Shown: positions 36,239 through 46,940, counted from the first letter of the stretch. The stretch is DNA of 53,072 bases from Polaromonas sp. 39-63-25 (GCF_002278925.1 NZ_NCJH01000020.1:1-53072), one strand, 5' to 3'. The notes: a model not told the origin generated them from the letters alone. A program made the numbers and translations.

Positions 36239-36984
36239 CAACGGCCTCCCGCGATGTCCAGCAACGCGCCGGTGGTGTAGCTCGATGCATCGCCGAGCAG
36301 CCAGACAATACTTTGCGCCACTTCGTCGGCGCTGCCCGCCCGCTGCATGGGCACCTGCGGCGCCAGGTCGCGCGCGCGGTCGGGCAGGCCGCCCGAGGCG
36401 TGGATGTCTGTCTCGATGATGCCGGGCCGCACCGCGTTGACGCGTATGCCCTCGGCCGCCACTTCCTTGGCCAGGCCGATGGTGAAGACGTCCACCGCGC
36501 CCTTGGCGGCCGCGTAGTCCACATACTGGCCGGGTGAGCCCAGCCGCGCGGCCGCGCTGGAGACATTGACGATGGCGCCGCCCGCGCCGCCGTAGCGCGT
36601 GCTCATGCGTTTGACCGCTTCACGCGCGCAGACCATGGTGCCGATCACGTTGATGTCGAACATGCGCTTGAGGCGCGCCACGCTCATGCCGTCCACCCGC
36701 GAGGTCTGGTCCACCACACCGGCGTTGTTGACCAGTGCCGTGAGCCGGCCGAGCTTGGCATCGACTTTTTCAAACATCGCCAGCACCTGGCTTTCCTCGG
36801 CTACGTCGGCCTGCACCGTGATGGCCGTGCCTCCGCCCTGGCGTATTCTCCGCACCACCTCGTCGGCGGCGAGTGAGTTGGCGGTGTAGTTGACCGCCAC
36901 GGCATAGCCGGCGCGGGCGGCCTGCAGGGCGGTGGCGGCGCCAATGCCGCGTGAGCCCCCGGTGATCAGAACGATGTTGGACAA
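36238..36984 (-). CDS. Short-chain dehydrogenase/reductase
   Basis: This 248-residue classical SDR has its cofactor loop TGGSRGIG at 8-15 (NADP-leaning, with R12), NNAG at 86-89 and the catalytic set S142/S143, Y157 and K161 (YVDYAAAKG). The substrate is unknown. The start codon is TTG at 36984, supported by GGAGG 6 nt upstream and by the absence of any suitable ATG before the cofactor loop. It shares a base with marC downstream. It is divergent from an isomerase gene that also starts with TTG. Confidence 0.93.
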   Translation of the reverse strand: MSNIVLITGGSRGIGAATALQAARAGYAVAVNYTANSLAADEVVRRIRQGGGTAITVQADVAEESQVLAMFEKVDAKLGRLTALVNNAGVVDQTSRVDGMSVARLKRMFDINVIGTMVCAREAVKRMSTRYGGAGGAIVNVSSAAARLGSPGQYVDYAAAKGAVDVFTIGLAKEVAAEGIRVNAVRPGIIETDIHASGGLPDRARDLAPQVPMQRAGSADEVAQSIVWLLGDASSYTTGALLDIAGGR

Positions 36985-37011
36985 AGCCGGCCTCCAGCAA
37001 AAAAATGCAAT

Positions 37012-37028
37012 CCCGGTTACAAACCGGG
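37012..37028. promoter_or_regulatory. Dyad in divergent promoter region (possible operator)
   Basis: CCCGGTT-ACA-AACCGGG is a perfect 7-bp inverted repeat with a 3-bp centre, 27 bp from the SDR start and 63 bp from the isomerase start. The symmetry suits a dimeric repressor, perhaps of TetR type. No regulator gene is adjacent. Confidence 0.45.
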
Positions 37029-37091
37029 TTGACCCGAATCTACCTCAATCGGCCGCAACGGCCGCAAAACAGCTTTCCACCGGAGACACCC

Positions 37092-37694
37092 TTGAGCACC
37101 ACCATCGACTATTACTTCACGCCGCAAAGCCCGTGGACTTACCTGGGCCACCAGCGTTTCGCGCAGATCGCCAGCGCCGCCGGCGCGGCGGTGCGGGTGC
37201 TGCCGGTGGATTTCGGCAAAATCTTTCCGGTCTCCGGCGGCCTGCCGTTGGGCCAGCGCGCGCCGCAGCGCCAGGCCTACCGACTCGTGGAACTGCAGCG
37301 CTTCGGCGAGCACCTGCAGTTGCCGATCAACCGCCAGCCCAAATACTTTCCCGTGGGGGGCGACCCCGCCGCGCGGCTGATCACGGCGGTGGACCAGGCC
37401 GACGGCAGTGCTGCGGCCATGGCGCTGGCCGGCGCGATTTTCAAGGCGGTCTGGGTGGAAGAGCGCAATATTGCCGACGACGCGGTGCTGGCGGAAATTC
37501 TGCAGGAGCGCGGCCTGGATGCAGGGCGCCTGGCCCAGTCGCACAGTCCGGCCATCCAGCAGCTGTATGAAACCCGCACCCAGCAGGCCATCGATGCGGG
37601 GGTGTTCGGTGCGCCCAGCTACGTGGTCGACGGCGAGATTTTCTGGGGCCAGGACCGGCTGGATCTGCTTGAGAAAAAACTCGCTGCCAAGTAA
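37092..37694 (+). CDS. 2-hydroxychromene-2-carboxylate isomerase family protein
   Basis: This 200-residue kappa-class GST/DsbA-fold protein belongs to the HCCA isomerase family. The FTPQSPWTYLG motif puts a serine (S13) where thiol proteins have cysteine, as expected for glutathione-dependent isomerases. The GAPSYVVDGEIFWGQDRLD C-terminal segment is diagnostic. The start is TTG 37092, with GGAG at 37082-37085; no ATG suits. It may isomerise aromatic breakdown products or detoxify with glutathione. The dienelactone hydrolase gene 60 bp downstream supports a role in aromatic catabolism. Confidence 0.92.
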   Translation: MSTTIDYYFTPQSPWTYLGHQRFAQIASAAGAAVRVLPVDFGKIFPVSGGLPLGQRAPQRQAYRLVELQRFGEHLQLPINRQPKYFPVGGDPAARLITAVDQADGSAAAMALAGAIFKAVWVEERNIADDAVLAEILQERGLDAGRLAQSHSPAIQQLYETRTQQAIDAGVFGAPSYVVDGEIFWGQDRLDLLEKKLAAK

Positions 37695-37754
37695 ATTGAA
37701 GTTGACATTGAAAAATTGAAGCATTCATCAGCAACTGAACAGGAGACTTGCGCC

Positions 37755-38447
37755 ATGGGCAAATTCATCGATCTCACTTCCGCCGACGGTTTTGTTTTTC
37801 CGGCCTACGTGGCCGAGCCGGCCGGCACGCCGAAAGCCGCTGTGGTGGTGCTGCAGGAAATTTTCGGCGTCAATTCGCACATCCGCTCGGTCGCCGACGG
37901 CTACGCGGCGGCCGGTTATATGGCGGTCGCGCCCGCCACCTTCCACCGTGTCCGGCCTGGCGTGGACATCGGCTACACCGACGCCGACATGAAAACCGGG
38001 ATGGAACTCAAGGCCGCGGTGGAAGCCCTGCCGACGTCCGGCGTGCTGCAGGATGTGCAGGCGGCCATCGACCACGCGGCGAAAAGCACAGGCGGCAAAA
38101 AGGTCGGCATCGTCGGTTACTGCTGGGGCGGCCTGCTGACCTGGCGCGCGGCCGCCGCGCTGTCCGGCCTGTCGGCCGCCGTGCCGTATTACGGCGGCGG
38201 CATGACGGCGGGTGATGAACCCGCGCGCCAGCCGGCCTGCCCGGTGATGGTTCACTTCGGCGACCAGGACCACTGGATTCCGCTGGACACCGTCGAGGCC
38301 TTCAAGAAAGCCCAGCCCGGCGTCGCGGTACATGTCTACCAAGCCAACCACGGCTTCAATTGCGACCAGCGCGGCTCGTACAACGAGGCCGCGGCCACGC
38401 TGGCGAAGCAGCGCACGCTGGCGTTTTTCGCCAACCACCTGGGCTGA
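37755..38447 (+). CDS. Dienelactone hydrolase family protein
   Basis: This 230-residue alpha/beta hydrolase hydrolyses lactones such as carboxymethylenebutenolide. The Cys-Asp-His triad is visible: C123 in GYCWGG, D170 or D172 in HFGDQDHWIP, and H199 in YQANHGF, with the helper E35 in LQEIFG. AGGAG lies 9 nt before the ATG at 37755. It follows the HCCA isomerase gene and precedes the amidohydrolase by 3 bp, so the four plus-strand genes (37.1-40.0 kb) are probably an operon. Confidence 0.93.
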   Translation: MGKFIDLTSADGFVFPAYVAEPAGTPKAAVVVLQEIFGVNSHIRSVADGYAAAGYMAVAPATFHRVRPGVDIGYTDADMKTGMELKAAVEALPTSGVLQDVQAAIDHAAKSTGGKKVGIVGYCWGGLLTWRAAAALSGLSAAVPYYGGGMTAGDEPARQPACPVMVHFGDQDHWIPLDTVEAFKKAQPGVAVHVYQANHGFNCDQRGSYNEAAATLAKQRTLAFFANHLG

Positions 38448-38450
38448 ACC

Positions 38451-39371
38451 ATGGGTCGCCCGCGCTTCAGGTGTTTTTGGCCTCTGGCCATTGACTGGCG
38501 GGCGCCGACAGCTCTGTTTTTGATAGCATTTTCGGCGTTCGCCCAGGCGACCGACTACAGCGGCCCGCTGTTCGATGCGCACCTGCATTACAACGAGGAG
38601 GCCTGGAACGGCAGTGTGGGGCCCCATGGTCCCGCCGATGTGCTGGCGCGTATGCAGCGCAATGGCGTCAAGGCCATCGTCGCCAACTCGCGGCCCAACG
38701 ACGGCACCAAGGCGCTGGCGGCCTCGGAGCAGACGGCGCGCGCCGGTGTCACCGTGGTGCCCTTCATCCGCCTGTACCGCAACCGCGCCGACTACGAACT
38801 CTGGCATCGCGACGAGACGATTTACGAGATGGTGCAGGCCGAGTTTGCGCGCGGCGTCAGCGGCGCCCAGGCCGGACCGTACAAGGGCATCGGCGAATTC
38901 CATCTGTACGACAGTGCCAATGCCAACGGACCGGTGGCGAAAAAGCTGATGCAGTTCGCCGGGAAGAACAATCTCGCCATCCTCGCGCATGTGGACGATG
39001 TGGCGATTGACCTGCTGATGGCGCATGCGCCCAAGGCCCGGCTGATCTGGGCGCACACCGGCATCAGCGGCGTGCCCGTGGCGCAGGTGGAGGCGCTGCT
39101 GGCCCGCTACCCGACGTTGATGGGCGAGCTGTCCTACCGGCCGGGTTTGACCTGTGACTCGGGCAAGCTGTGCCCCGAGTGGCGCGCCTTGCTGCTCAAG
39201 TACCCGGGGCGTTTCATGATCGGCTCGGACACTTGGGTCAACCAGCGCTGGCAGTACTACGACGAACTCATGAAGGGTTACCGCAGCTGGCTCGGTGACT
39301 TGCCGCCCGACGTGGCACGAAAAATCGGCTGGGACAACGGGGCGACCCTGTTTGGCGTCAAAGTGCCATGA
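38451..39371 (+). CDS. Amidohydrolase-superfamily protein with repeat-derived signal peptide
   Basis: This 306-residue metal-dependent hydrolase of the amidohydrolase-2 type has the first metal motif FDAHLHYN (about 41-48), later histidines in LAHVDD and WAHTGIS, and an aspartate in MIGSDTW. The barrel domain spans about 40-300. The N-terminus (about 8-27) is encoded by the antisense strand of a 56-bp repeat and gives CFWPLAIDW followed by the hydrophobic [13 protein letters not shown]. It reads as a signal peptide, so export to the periplasm is predicted. Substrate unknown. It overlaps the GST gene by 4 nt. Confidence 0.85.
   Translation: MGRPRFRCFWPLAIDWRAPTALFLIAFSAFAQATDYSGPLFDAHLHYNEEAWNGSVGPHGPADVLARMQRNGVKAIVANSRPNDGTKALAASEQTARAGVTVVPFIRLYRNRADYELWHRDETIYEMVQAEFARGVSGAQAGPYKGIGEFHLYDSANANGPVAKKLMQFAGKNNLAILAHVDDVAIDLLMAHAPKARLIWAHTGISGVPVAQVEALLARYPTLMGELSYRPGLTCDSGKLCPEWRALLLKYPGRFMIGSDTWVNQRWQYYDELMKGYRSWLGDLPPDVARKIGWDNGATLFGVKVP
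38472..38527 (-). repeat. 56-bp palindromic repeat, copy 8, encoding a signal peptide
   Basis: This copy, read on the minus strand, starts GCTATCAAAAACAGAGCTGT and ends with GGCCAGAGGCCAAAAACA. It is antisense to the amidohydrolase gene. Translated in the gene's frame, its A/T-rich hairpin half gives Leu/Phe/Ile codons, which form the hydrophobic core. Confidence 0.85.
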
Positions 39372-40018
39372 TCAGTCTGCACTATTACCCGAGCACCGCA
39401 GCCATGGTGCCGCACATCGTGCTTGAAGAAATCGGCGTGCCTTACCAGCGCGTGCTGGTGGACCGCATGCAAAACGCCCACAAGGCGCCGGACTACCTCA
39501 AGCTCAACCCGAACGGCCTGATCCCAGTGCTGGTCGATGGCGACCTGGTGTTGTATGAAACCGCGGCCATCTGCCTGCACCTGAGCGACATGCATCCCGA
39601 AGCGGGGCTGGTACCGCCCCTGGGCACGGCAGCGCGCGCGCACTTCTACAAATGGCTGATGTGGCTGACCAACACCTTGCAGGCCACGCTGATTGTTTAC
39701 TTCTATCCAGAACGCTCGGTGGCGTCCGGCAATGCGGCCGGCGCGGCAGAGGTCAAGGCGCAGGCCGAAGCAAAAATCGGCGGCATGCTCGACCAGCTGG
39801 ACGCTGAACTGGCACGCCATGGTGGCCCCTGGTTTGCCGGTGAGAAGTACAGCGCGCTGGACGCTTATGTGTTCACGCTGTGCCGCTGGACGCGCAACTT
39901 CCAGTCACCCGCCGCCCGCACGCGTCCGCACCTCGGGCCTTACCTGCAGCGCATGCTGGCGCGGCCTGCGGTGTTGCGGGTCTTCGAAACCGAGCAGATC
40001 GCCCAGCCCTGGGTCTGA
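39368..40018 (+). CDS. Glutathione S-transferase family protein
   Basis: This 216-residue cytoplasmic GST has an N-terminal thioredoxin-like domain (about 1-80) with [18 protein letters not shown], the cis-proline in [10 protein letters not shown] and the ETAAICLHL glutathione-binding turn. A helical C-terminal domain (about 90-216) follows. It probably conjugates or isomerises with glutathione, in line with the HCCA-isomerase gene in the same run. It overlaps the amidohydrolase gene by 4 nt and converges on the DUF1003 gene after 14 bp. Confidence 0.92.
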   Translation: MISLHYYPSTAAMVPHIVLEEIGVPYQRVLVDRMQNAHKAPDYLKLNPNGLIPVLVDGDLVLYETAAICLHLSDMHPEAGLVPPLGTAARAHFYKWLMWLTNTLQATLIVYFYPERSVASGNAAGAAEVKAQAEAKIGGMLDQLDAELARHGGPWFAGEKYSALDAYVFTLCRWTRNFQSPAARTRPHLGPYLQRMLARPAVLRVFETEQIAQPWV

Positions 40019-40032
40019 GCGGCGGCGCCCGG

Positions 40033-40611
40033 CTAGTTGGGCGCCTCGGAGCGGTCGCGCTGTGCCTGCTCGATCTGTTCCAGCAGGGCCTCCGGATGTG
40101 TCGCCTTTTTCAGGATGTGCACGGCGGGATCGTCGTCCATCGACACGCCGACTTTTCTGGCGATGCGCTCCAGCATCTGCAGCATCTTGGTGTTTTCCTG
40201 TTCCGTCAGAAGGTTGATCTGCAGGTCCAGCTGGTTGCGCCGTTCGCTGATCCGCAGCTCATGGTTCTGGCTAATCAGGATGAAGGTCGACAGGAAAATC
40301 GCTTCGAGCGACACCACCAGTGTGAGAAAGGTAAACGGGTAAGGGTCGAAGTGGGGCAACGCAGGCAGTGAATTGACCAGTAGCCAGGCAGAAAATATCG
40401 CCACGTGCACCCCGACAAAAGGCATGGAGCCGCAAAAGCGGGCAATGAAGCCGGCGATGCGGTCGGAACGGCTGCGCGAGGCGAGTGCGGCTTCTTCCAG
40501 GCGCTGCATGGCCTGGACGTTCTGACGCGTCAGGTCGTCGACGCAGGTCGGTTCTGCGGCGGACCCGGGATCACCATAGGGGGTGGGTCTTGCTGTGGCG
40601 GCTGAACTCAT
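40033..40611 (-). CDS. DUF1003 membrane protein
   Basis: This 192-residue inner-membrane protein has two helices, at about 63-81 and 92-113. The DUF1003 motifs are SLEAIFLSTFILISQN and the charged cytoplasmic SERRNQLDLQINLLTEQE helix after it. The family is of unknown function. AGGAG precedes the ATG. It lies on the same strand as the DUF72 and CorA genes; the gap to DUF72 is 38 bp, so cotranscription is possible. Confidence 0.88.
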   Translation of the reverse strand: MSSAATARPTPYGDPGSAAEPTCVDDLTRQNVQAMQRLEEAALASRSRSDRIAGFIARFCGSMPFVGVHVAIFSAWLLVNSLPALPHFDPYPFTFLTLVVSLEAIFLSTFILISQNHELRISERRNQLDLQINLLTEQENTKMLQMLERIARKVGVSMDDDPAVHILKKATHPEALLEQIEQAQRDRSEAPN

Positions 40612-40649
40612 CGCAACTCCTTTGGCTTGCGGTGGAGGAAATGCCGCTG

Positions 40650-41390
40650 TCAGGTGCCCGGACCCTGTACCGCGCGGCAGGTGTAAAGGGCATTTTCTGT
40701 GGCTGCGCCCGACGCCGTATTGTCAAAAATGCACCACACCGTGTCAGCCGTCGCCGCTTCCAGCACGAGCCGCGCAGCCAGCTGGTCCAGCAGGGCGTGG
40801 CCGTAGGGCGAGTAGTACGTGCGTGGGGAGCCATGCAGGCGCAGGTAGACCAGGCCGGGCCAGCCACCGGGCCGCGCTCCCGCTTCAAACAGCACCGGGT
40901 CGGCCAGCACGCGACCCACTTCAAACGAACGCAGCAGCGCGTCCGCGGACGGCGCAAACCAGCTGGCATGCCGGGGCTCGAGTGCAATGGGGCCGGTGTG
41001 CTGCTTTCTCAGGGTTTGCAGAAAGCCGGACGCCACGTGGGTGTCCAGTGCCAGGCTGGGCGGCAGTTGCACCAGCAGGCAACCCAGCCGGTCGCCAAGT
41101 GCGCAGGCCTGGGCCAGAAAGCCGTGCAGCAGCGATGCGCAGTCGCGCAGGCGCTTTTCATGGGTGATGGTTTTGGGCAGCTTGACCGAAAAACGGAAGC
41201 CGGCAGGCACCGCCGCAGCCCAGCGTTCATACGTGGCCGGCTGGTGCGGCCGGTAGAACGACGAATTGATTTCCACCGCGTTGAACCGCTGGGCGTAACG
41301 CTGCAGGTGGGTGCCGGTGTCGGGGAACCGCGGCCAGCTGTCCCTCGGAAGGCTCCAGCCGGCGCAACCGATACGCACCACTGCCGCCAT
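40650..41390 (-). CDS. DUF72 family protein (YecE-like)
   Basis: This 246-residue cytoplasmic TIM-barrel protein has the family start RIGCAGWSLP, then FNAVEINSSFYRP, FRFSVKLPKTITHEKRL, LVQLPPS and YLRLHGSP. The biochemical function is not established. The start at 41390 gives the conserved N-terminus. The gene begins 11 bp after the corA stop, so it is probably in the corA transcript. Confidence 0.9.
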   Translation of the reverse strand: MAAVVRIGCAGWSLPRDSWPRFPDTGTHLQRYAQRFNAVEINSSFYRPHQPATYERWAAAVPAGFRFSVKLPKTITHEKRLRDCASLLHGFLAQACALGDRLGCLLVQLPPSLALDTHVASGFLQTLRKQHTGPIALEPRHASWFAPSADALLRSFEVGRVLADPVLFEAGARPGGWPGLVYLRLHGSPRTYYSPYGHALLDQLAARLVLEAATADTVWCIFDNTASGAATENALYTCRAVQGPGT

Positions 41391-41401
41391 GCCCCTGGTT
41401 C

Positions 41402-42556
41402 CTAACGCCTGCTTCTGGCCAGGTAGCGCTTGCGCCAGAAGACCGACACCACCACCACCACCAGCAGCACCATGAAACCGAGGGTCCACCAGAAGCCGCT
41501 GGTCTGGTGAATCAGGGGCATGAACTCGAAGTTCATGCCGAAAAAGCCGGTGATCAGGTTCAGCGGCAGAAACACGGCGGTCAGGGCGGTCAGCGTGCGC
41601 ATGATGTCGTTGGTGCGGTTGCTCTGGGCGCTGAAGTGGATCTGCACCACCGTTTCGGCGGATTGCTCCAGCCGGCGCGCGTGGTGCACCACCCGCTCGA
41701 TGTGTTCAATCACGTCGCGCGCGCGCGCCACCATGTGGTCGCGCCGTGTCAGCGCCAGCTGTTCATCGGCGGCAAAGGACGACATCGGCTGCTCGCGCAA
41801 GGAGTCGAGCCACTCCTGCATCGCGTCGCGCTGCTCGTCACACAGGTCTTCCAGCACATGCAGCTGGCTGCGTGCGCCCATCAGCGAGCCCCAGTTGATG
41901 AAGCGCGAATTGGGTTTGAGCAGCTCGGCCTGCCAGTGCTCGAGCTGGGTGGTGAGTTCCTTGCGCACGTCGAGGTAGCTGTCCACCATGGCATTGACCA
42001 TGCGCAACACCAGATCAGCCGGGCTGGACGGGATGCGGCTGCGCGCCGACACGCTGTCCACGCTGAACTTGGCGTCGGTCAGCGAGCGCTGGATAAAACT
42101 CTTGGCGGTGTAGCAGCCGCGCGGGTGCACGCTGATCAGCAGCCGGTCAAACACCACAAAACCCACGGCCCGTGAGCTGATGCGGTTGAAGGCAGGCAGG
42201 CCGCCGCGCTGCTTGGTACGCGGCTGGCTGCTCTGGCCGTGGTAGGCATCGACCGCCGTCTCGTGTTCGACCTCGGCCCGGGTTTCGACTTGCGTGGCCA
42301 GCCGCCGAAAGATGATCAGGTCGTAGATGGAGGTGTAGTCGTAATGCGATGGGTGGACCGGGTTGCGCAAGTCCTGGTAATGCAGGTCCAGCAGGGCCGA
42401 GCCGCCCAGCTGCTGAGCCGCCTGATGCAGCAGCGCCTCGTGGGTCTCGAATTCTTCGCGGTCAAGGAACAGCCAGACAAAACCATCCGCCGACGCCTGC
42501 GCCGGCAGGGTGTCGGAAAAGCGCAGGCTGTCGGCGGTGAATTCAACTATTTGCAC
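41402..42556 (-). CDS. corA: CorA-family divalent cation channel
   Basis: This 384-residue magnesium (or cobalt/nickel/zinc) channel has a large cytoplasmic domain (about 1-310) with long helices, then two membrane helices. The selectivity motif GMN is at 340-342 (FFGMNFEFMP), and the C-terminus is basic (WRKRYLARSRR). The active unit is a pentamer. The start codon is GTG at 42556, with no strong ribosome site. A 56-bp repeat lies 21 bp upstream, in the gap after hemB. Confidence 0.93.
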   Translation of the reverse strand: MQIVEFTADSLRFSDTLPAQASADGFVWLFLDREEFETHEALLHQAAQQLGGSALLDLHYQDLRNPVHPSHYDYTSIYDLIIFRRLATQVETRAEVEHETAVDAYHGQSSQPRTKQRGGLPAFNRISSRAVGFVVFDRLLISVHPRGCYTAKSFIQRSLTDAKFSVDSVSARSRIPSSPADLVLRMVNAMVDSYLDVRKELTTQLEHWQAELLKPNSRFINWGSLMGARSQLHVLEDLCDEQRDAMQEWLDSLREQPMSSFAADEQLALTRRDHMVARARDVIEHIERVVHHARRLEQSAETVVQIHFSAQSNRTNDIMRTLTALTAVFLPLNLITGFFGMNFEFMPLIHQTSGFWWTLGFMVLLVVVVVSVFWRKRYLARSRR

Positions 42557-42577
42557 GGGGGTCTGTCCGGTTGATGG

Positions 42578-44500
<1,923 letters not shown>

Positions 44501-44518
44501 CATCACAAGGCCGCCAGC

Positions 44519-45823
44519 GTGCCATCCCCGCCTTCACCAGCAGACGCGAGCGAACCGGCTTTGCCGGGCGCCATGCGTCGCCCCCTGCAAGGGGGGGCAG
44601 AACTACACGATGCGCAGCATCGTGAGGATGTCAGGGGTGTGCCACCTCTTTCCCTGGAAGGGGATAAGGAACGACACGCAGCGAAGCGGAGTGCGGACGA
44701 TAGGGGTGAGCCAACTGCCTCCTGGCCGCTGGCACTGGCCACGGTCTGCCTGATTGTTTATGCCAGCCTCTACCCGTTTGCCGAGTGGCGCAACCAGGGC
44801 ATCTCGCCGCTGACCTTTCTGACGGCGCCCCTGCCGCGCTACTGGACCGGTTTTGATGTGGGCATCAACCTGGCCGGTTACGCGCCGCTGGGTTTTCTGC
44901 TGGCCCTGGCGGCGCTGCGCAGCGGCCGCACGCGCTGGGCGGTCACTGTGGCCGTGCTCGGCGCGGGCACCCTGTCGCTGGTGATGGAGTCGCTGCAAAG
45001 TTACCTGCCTGCGCGCATTCCCTCCAATGTCGACTTTGTCCTGAACACGGCCGGGGCCTGGCTGGGCGCCTGCAGCGCCTGGCTGCTGGAGCGGGCCGGT
45101 GCGATGGACCGCTGGAGCCGCTTTCGGGCGCGCTGGTTTGTGCGCGACGCCCGGGGTGCGCTGGTGCTGCTGGCCCTGTGGCCGGTCGCGCTGCTGTTCC
45201 CGGCCTCGGTGCCGCTGGGTCTGGGGCAGGTGCTGGAACGGCTGGAGTACGCGCTTGCCGACGTGCTGGCCGATACGCCGTTTCTCGAGTGGCTGCCGGT
45301 GCGCGACATAGAGCTGCAGCCGCTGGTCCCCGGCGTCGAAGTGATCTGTGTGGCGCTGGGCGCGCTGATTCCCTGCCTGCTCGGCTACTGCGTGATCCGC
45401 ACCTTGCTGCAACGCGCTGTTTTCCTGATGCTCACGCTGGCGGCCGGCATCGCGCTGACCGCCCTGTCCGCCGCGCTCAGTTACGGCCCGGACCACGCCT
45501 GGGCCTGGCTGGACCTGCCGGTGCGTGTCGGCCTGATCATGGGCGGCGTGCTGGCCGTGCTGCTGCTGCCGGTGCCGCGCCGGGCCGCCGCCGCGCTGCT
45601 GCTGCTGGCGCTGAGCATTCATTTGTCGCTGCTCAACCAGGCCCCGGTCGGCCCCTATTTCGCAGAGACCCTGCAGATCTGGGAGCAGGGGCGGTTCGTC
45701 CGTTTCAACGGTCTGGCGCAGTGGCTGGGCTGGCTTTGGCCTTATGCGGCCGTGCTGTATGTGCTGGTGCGTTTGTCCAGCCGTCGGGCCGCCGACGCCG
45801 GCGAAAGTAAAATCGAGGCATGA
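44519..45823 (+). CDS. VanZ-family membrane protein with repeat-derived N-terminus
   Basis: This polytopic membrane protein has about nine helices and a VanZ-like region at about 70-185 (YPFAEWRNQG, GFDVGINLAGYAPLGFLLA, NVDFVLNTAGAWLG). Function is unknown. The frame is open from GTG 44519, but the first roughly 70 residues (44519-44725) are low-hydrophobicity, charged and derived from a GC-rich repeat-like segment. The first helix begins at about residue 70. The true start is uncertain: the next in-frame ATG is 44573 and none lies just before the first helix. Its stop overlaps the ferredoxin-like gene by 4 nt. Confidence 0.75.
   Translation: MPSPPSPADASEPALPGAMRRPLQGGAELHDAQHREDVRGVPPLSLEGDKERHAAKRSADDRGEPTASWPLALATVCLIVYASLYPFAEWRNQGISPLTFLTAPLPRYWTGFDVGINLAGYAPLGFLLALAALRSGRTRWAVTVAVLGAGTLSLVMESLQSYLPARIPSNVDFVLNTAGAWLGACSAWLLERAGAMDRWSRFRARWFVRDARGALVLLALWPVALLFPASVPLGLGQVLERLEYALADVLADTPFLEWLPVRDIELQPLVPGVEVICVALGALIPCLLGYCVIRTLLQRAVFLMLTLAAGIALTALSAALSYGPDHAWAWLDLPVRVGLIMGGVLAVLLLPVPRRAAAALLLLALSIHLSLLNQAPVGPYFAETLQIWEQGRFVRFNGLAQWLGWLWPYAAVLYVLVRLSSRRAADAGESKIEA
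44521..44725. repeat. GC-rich repeat variant, copy G
   Basis: It shares GCGAACCGGCTTTGCCGGGC and a C-run/G-run hairpin (CCCCCTGCAAGGGGGGG) with the other copies, but its 3' part differs (a CACGATGCGCAGCATCGTG stem-loop). It overlaps the apparent N-terminus of the VanZ-like gene. Confidence 0.55.
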
Positions 45824-46170
45824 CCCCACCCAGCGCACCCCCCGGCTCCTATTACGAGCGGCACATCTTTTTTTGCCTGAATCAACGCGACAGCGGTGAA
45901 GACAGCTGCGCCAACCACAAGGCCCAGGAAGGGTTCGACCGCTGCAAGGCGCAGGTCAAGGCGGCCGGCCTGGCCGGACCGGGCAAGGTTCGTGTCAACA
46001 AGGCCGGCTGCCTGGACCGCTGCGCGGCCGGGCCGGTGGCCGTGGTCTACCCGGAGGCGGTCTGGTACACCTATGTGGATGCACAGGACATCGACGAAAT
46101 TGTCGAGTCCCACCTGAAAAACGGCCAGGTGGTCGAGCGGCTGCTCACCCCCCCGCATCTGGGGCGCTGA
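45820..46170 (+). CDS. Thioredoxin-fold [2Fe-2S] ferredoxin-like protein
   Basis: This 116-residue cytoplasmic protein has the HIFFCLNQR start typical of (2Fe-2S) thioredoxin-like ferredoxins. Four cysteines, C19, C30, C64 and C68 (KAGCLDRCAAGP), are in positions suited to bind one [2Fe-2S] cluster; C42 is extra. The VVYPEAVWYTYVD strand and a C-terminal helix complete the fold. Its electron partner is unknown. It overlaps the VanZ-like gene by 4 nt, so it is translated from the same mRNA. Confidence 0.9.
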   Translation: MTPPSAPPGSYYERHIFFCLNQRDSGEDSCANHKAQEGFDRCKAQVKAAGLAGPGKVRVNKAGCLDRCAAGPVAVVYPEAVWYTYVDAQDIDEIVESHLKNGQVVERLLTPPHLGR

Positions 46171-46207
46171 GCCCGCGCCCCGGGGCCCGTCGACGATGGT
46201 TTTGGCA

Positions 46208-46263
46208 TGTTTTATGGCTCCAGCCTTTATGTGACGGGCGCAAACAGCTACTTTTTTTATAGC
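46208..46263 (-). repeat. 56-bp palindromic repeat, copy 10
   Basis: This copy, read on the minus strand, starts GCTATAAAAAAAGTAGCTGT and contains TGCGCCCGT and AAAGGCTGGAGCC. It is intergenic, between the ferredoxin-like and hydrolase genes. Confidence 0.88.
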
Positions 46264-46288
46264 GTCCCGAACCCGGTGCATTTTTCTC

Positions 46289-46909
46289 ATGAACGCTCAA
46301 ACCCAGAAAAGCAGTGTGGCCGGCCCAGCCGGCGCGCTTGAAACCGCGCTGGACGCGCCCGCCGGCCCGTCGCGCGGCGTCGCCGTGATCGCGCACCCGC
46401 ATCCGCTGTTCGGCGGCACCCTGGACAACAAGGTGGTGCAGACCCTGGCGCGCGCTTTCACCCAGGCCGGGTGGACCGCCGTGCGTTTCAATTTCCGCGG
46501 TGTCGGCGCCAGCGCAGGGGCGTACGACGAGGGGCGCGGCGAGATCGACGACATGCTGGCGGTGGTGCAGCAACTGGCGCCCGACGGGGCGCTGGCCCTG
46601 GCCGGATTTTCCTTTGGCGCGTTCGTGACTTCACACGTTTTCGAACGCTTGCAGGCCCTGCGCCCCATCGACAAGCTGGTGCTGGTTGGCACCGCCGCCA
46701 GCCGCTTTGCGGTGGCGACCATCCCGGAAGCGGCCCACGCGCAGACGCTGGTGATCCATGGCGAGCAGGACGACACAGTGCCGCTGCAGGCGGTGCTGGA
46801 CTGGGCGCGGCCCCAGGTACTGCCTGTTACGGTTATCCCCGGCGGCGGGCACTTCTTTCATGGACAATTGCCGCTTCTGAAAAATCTGGTGGCCCGCCAC
46901 CTGGGCTGA
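46289..46909 (+). CDS. Alpha/beta hydrolase (small, dienelactone-hydrolase-like)
   Basis: This 206-residue cytoplasmic hydrolase has an oxyanion region HPHPLFGGT and RFNFRGVGASAG, nucleophile S108 in GFSFGAF, aspartate D161 or D162 in HGEQDDTVP, and H188 in GGGHFFHG. It belongs to the small COG2945-type group whose substrates are mostly unknown. A 56-bp repeat lies upstream and a TTC microsatellite downstream, before dacC. Confidence 0.9.
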   Translation: MNAQTQKSSVAGPAGALETALDAPAGPSRGVAVIAHPHPLFGGTLDNKVVQTLARAFTQAGWTAVRFNFRGVGASAGAYDEGRGEIDDMLAVVQQLAPDGALALAGFSFGAFVTSHVFERLQALRPIDKLVLVGTAASRFAVATIPEAAHAQTLVIHGEQDDTVPLQAVLDWARPQVLPVTVIPGGGHFFHGQLPLLKNLVARHLG

Positions 46910-46940
46910 CTTTTTCAGGCCGAACCGGTCGCTCCGCCTC

